Assembly: GCA_937139485.1 (NCBI GenBank)
Contig: CAKZQD010000073.1
Location: 1 to 34,474 of the forward strand
Source: an uncultured Bacteroidota bacterium
Lineage (GTDB): Bacteria > Bacteroidota > Bacteroidia > Chitinophagales > UBA8649
Reading direction: 5' to 3'
DNA length: 34,474 bases
This document shows positions 32,988-34,474 of this stretch, one piece after another. Within the stretch, counting starts at the first letter, position 1, and each line of letters opens with the position of its first letter. The position numbers and the translations under genes were made by a program. The notes under the pieces are model-generated. The model was not told where the DNA came from, did no database searches, and worked only from the letters and a program-made list of their open reading frames with translations.

Positions 32988-33994
32988 TGAGAAAATTATT
33001 TTACATATTATTTCCCATACTTTTACTTACATCTTGTTTTAAAGAAGAAGATAAAAGACAAGTAAATAATGAAACAAGCGTTTCTATAGCCTTAGGCGAA
33101 GATTATTCTTCTGTATTTTATTACAATTTATCTACACAATCAGTTGTAGCTGAAAATAAATGGATTGATTGGAATTTGTCTTTTTACGCACAAGAAGATG
33201 ATTACTTTATAAAATTAAACGATGCTGCCAACATGAAGGCATATAAAGCAACCCAAGAACAGTTTGAAGAAGTTAGCGCCATTGATGATGTTACAAATTT
33301 TATTTTAGATGATGCGAAAGGAACAAGAAACGGTATCGCATTACTTTATGAACCTACTATTACTAAAGGCGACACAATATTTTACACCAATACTACTTAT
33401 ATTTTACGACTGGGAAAAGATGTACTTGGAGAGGAAATTGGTTTTAAAAAAATAAAGTTACTTTACACCTACTTAAATCAATATGCATTAAGGCATTCAA
33501 ACCTAGACGGATCTGAAGATTATATTTCTATAATAAAGAAAGACCTAACTTTAAATTTTGTTCATTTTTCTTTTAAAAACAAAGGCGAAATTATAAATAT
33601 AGAACCAGATAAAACTACTTGGGATATAGTTTTTACACGTTCTACAGACATTACAGTTACATTAGATTCATCTATAATTTTACCAGATTATACTGTCACA
33701 AGTGTACTTTTAAATCCTTATTTTACAAAAGCATATAAAGAAGAAAGTGTAGATTACAAAGATGCTACTTTGTTTAACATTAAAAATTCATCCTTCACAA
33801 ATCAAAAAAACATTATTGGCTATAATTGGAAAGCTTTTGATTTAATAAATCTTACTTATGCCATAAGACAAAATGAATTTTATGTAATTAAAGATATTAA
33901 TGATTTTTACTACAAATTAAAGTTTTTAAGCTTTAACGACCCTGATACAAATATTAAAGGAACAATAAGTTTTCAATACGAAATAATTAAATAA
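32987..33994 (+). CDS. HmuY-like surface lipoprotein
   Basis: The 335-aa protein has a lipoprotein signal ending LLLTSC (lipidated Cys17), immediately followed by FKEED. C-X-K-(D/E)2 is the Bacteroidota lipoprotein export signal for the cell surface. Two HmuY-like units can be seen: DWNLSFYAQEDDYFIKLN in the first half, and TTWDIVFTR, VTSVLLNPYFTKAY, FYVIKDINDFYYKLKFLSF and GTISFQYEII in the second. It shares the two-unit plan with the T9SS-secreted protein two genes upstream. Its ATG overlaps the receptor stop (TAATG), so translation is coupled. A haem-handing role to the receptor is likely by analogy with HmuY-HmuR. Confidence 0.65.
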   Translation: MRKLFYILFPILLLTSCFKEEDKRQVNNETSVSIALGEDYSSVFYYNLSTQSVVAENKWIDWNLSFYAQEDDYFIKLNDAANMKAYKATQEQFEEVSAIDDVTNFILDDAKGTRNGIALLYEPTITKGDTIFYTNTTYILRLGKDVLGEEIGFKKIKLLYTYLNQYALRHSNLDGSEDYISIIKKDLTLNFVHFSFKNKGEIINIEPDKTTWDIVFTRSTDITVTLDSSIILPDYTVTSVLLNPYFTKAYKEESVDYKDATLFNIKNSSFTNQKNIIGYNWKAFDLINLTYAIRQNEFYVIKDINDFYYKLKFLSFNDPDTNIKGTISFQYEIIK

Positions 33995-33996
33995 AT

Positions 33997-34434
33997 ATGA
34001 AAAAAATTTCGATAATAGCAATAATTATACTATTTGCTACAGCATGCAAAAAAGAAGAAATAGCTTTAACAAATCCAGGTTTAGATGTTCCTGAATTTGT
34101 TGGTAATTTTAATAGAACCTATAAAATTGTTGGGTCAAATTTTATAGCAACATATAAAATAGACACAAATAAAATTGAATATTCTAATGAAGGTAATGGG
34201 CCTGGAAATGCAAGTTACACCATTTTGTTTGATTCTTATAACGAAACAGACAAAAGATGGATTGGTCATACTGAAGACTTTAAATATTATTTAATATTTT
34301 TCAAAAACATTACTGCTACTAGTATAGATTTGTATAAACAAAAAGTATCTGACCCAAATGAGGCTCAGAACACACCTATTCCAGCAGATGATAATGACAA
34401 AAATTATGGCTGGAACACTTACTATAAAATTTAA
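33997..34434 (+). CDS. Small surface lipoprotein of unknown function
   Basis: The 145-aa protein has a lipoprotein signal (MKKISIIAIIILFATAC, Cys17) followed by KKEE, again matching the C-X-K-(D/E)2 surface-export signature. The mature part (about 128 residues) looks all-beta, with strands such as FVGNFNRTYKIVGSNFIATY and YNETDKRWIGHTEDFKYYLI, like a small lipocalin-type or beta-sandwich fold. I do not recognise a family. It lies two bases after the HmuY-like gene, so it is the fourth member of the receptor operon and may be an accessory ligand-binding protein. The last 40 bases of the window show no gene or clear terminator. Confidence 0.65.
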   Translation: MKKISIIAIIILFATACKKEEIALTNPGLDVPEFVGNFNRTYKIVGSNFIATYKIDTNKIEYSNEGNGPGNASYTILFDSYNETDKRWIGHTEDFKYYLIFFKNITATSIDLYKQKVSDPNEAQNTPIPADDNDKNYGWNTYYKI

Positions 34435-34474
34435 TAAAGTAAAATTCTGAAAATAATATTTGCATAGTAAAATA

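Noticed and set aside
29505..34434. Considering the receptor operon as a SusC/SusD glycan-uptake locus
   Set aside because: There is no SusD-like lipoprotein or glycoside hydrolase. The receptor is shorter than SusC proteins and carries a FRAP haem-receptor box.

Overview
The window comes from an AT-rich Bacteroidota chromosome. The evidence is a PorP/SprF-type type IX secretion (T9SS) membrane protein, type A (YPNP...) and type B (gliding-motility/CHU_C) T9SS sorting domains, MenD, lipoproteins with the Bacteroidota surface-export signature, and promoters of the TAnnTTTG type. It is gene-dense, with no rRNA, tRNA, IS element or CRISPR array seen and no gene-free stretch over 300 bases. I cannot name a genus.

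Layout. 1-124: non-coding, two adjacent hairpins that look like a REP-like element. 125-4497 (-): a tightly packed run FtsX/LolE-like permease, YigZ/IMPACT protein, secreted M4/M36-like metalloprotease with T9SS tail, SufE. 4627-13899 (-): a T9SS adhesin operon with a 1951-aa multi-PKD protein, a 628-aa PKD protein, a PorP/SprF homologue and a small membrane protein. The 628-aa protein is colinear with the first domain plus the last six domains of the giant, so the two are tandem paralogues that differ by about 15 internal repeats. 14000-16674 (+): NlpC/P60 peptidase, SIRT5-type sirtuin, M48/Ste24 CAAX protease. 16701-18515 (-): Na+/solute symporter. 18681-19816 (+): a toxin-antitoxin pair with an XRE+Panacea (DUF4065) antitoxin and a RelE-like toxin. 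19995-24798 (-): MenD, K+ channel with RCK domains, small c-type-cytochrome-like lipoprotein, CrtI/RetSat-type oxidoreductase. 24977-25925 (+): PhnA/YjdM protein and a TerB-like protein. 26190-27218 (+): TPR lipoprotein.

27219-34434 is the most interesting region. Two operons diverge from a 280-bp intergenic region. To the left are two LVIVD-repeat lipoproteins and a predicted outer-membrane protein. To the right are a T9SS-secreted HmuY-like protein, a TonB-dependent receptor with a haem-receptor FRAP box, a second two-domain HmuY-like lipoprotein, and a small lipoprotein. The last two carry the C-X-K-(D/E)2 surface-export signal. This looks like a surface ligand-capture and import locus, with haem the best guess. 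The shared intergenic region holds two near-identical copies of ATGACAAA-NCNN-TGACAA, i.e. TGACA half-sites 11 bp apart, resembling Pho-box geometry. These are candidate operators that tie the two operons together.

A second theme is gene starts. Several genes use TTG or GTG starts, and three (TPR lipoprotein, 628-aa PKD protein, MenD) have a -7 promoter element exactly 4 bases before the start codon, which predicts leaderless or nearly leaderless mRNAs.
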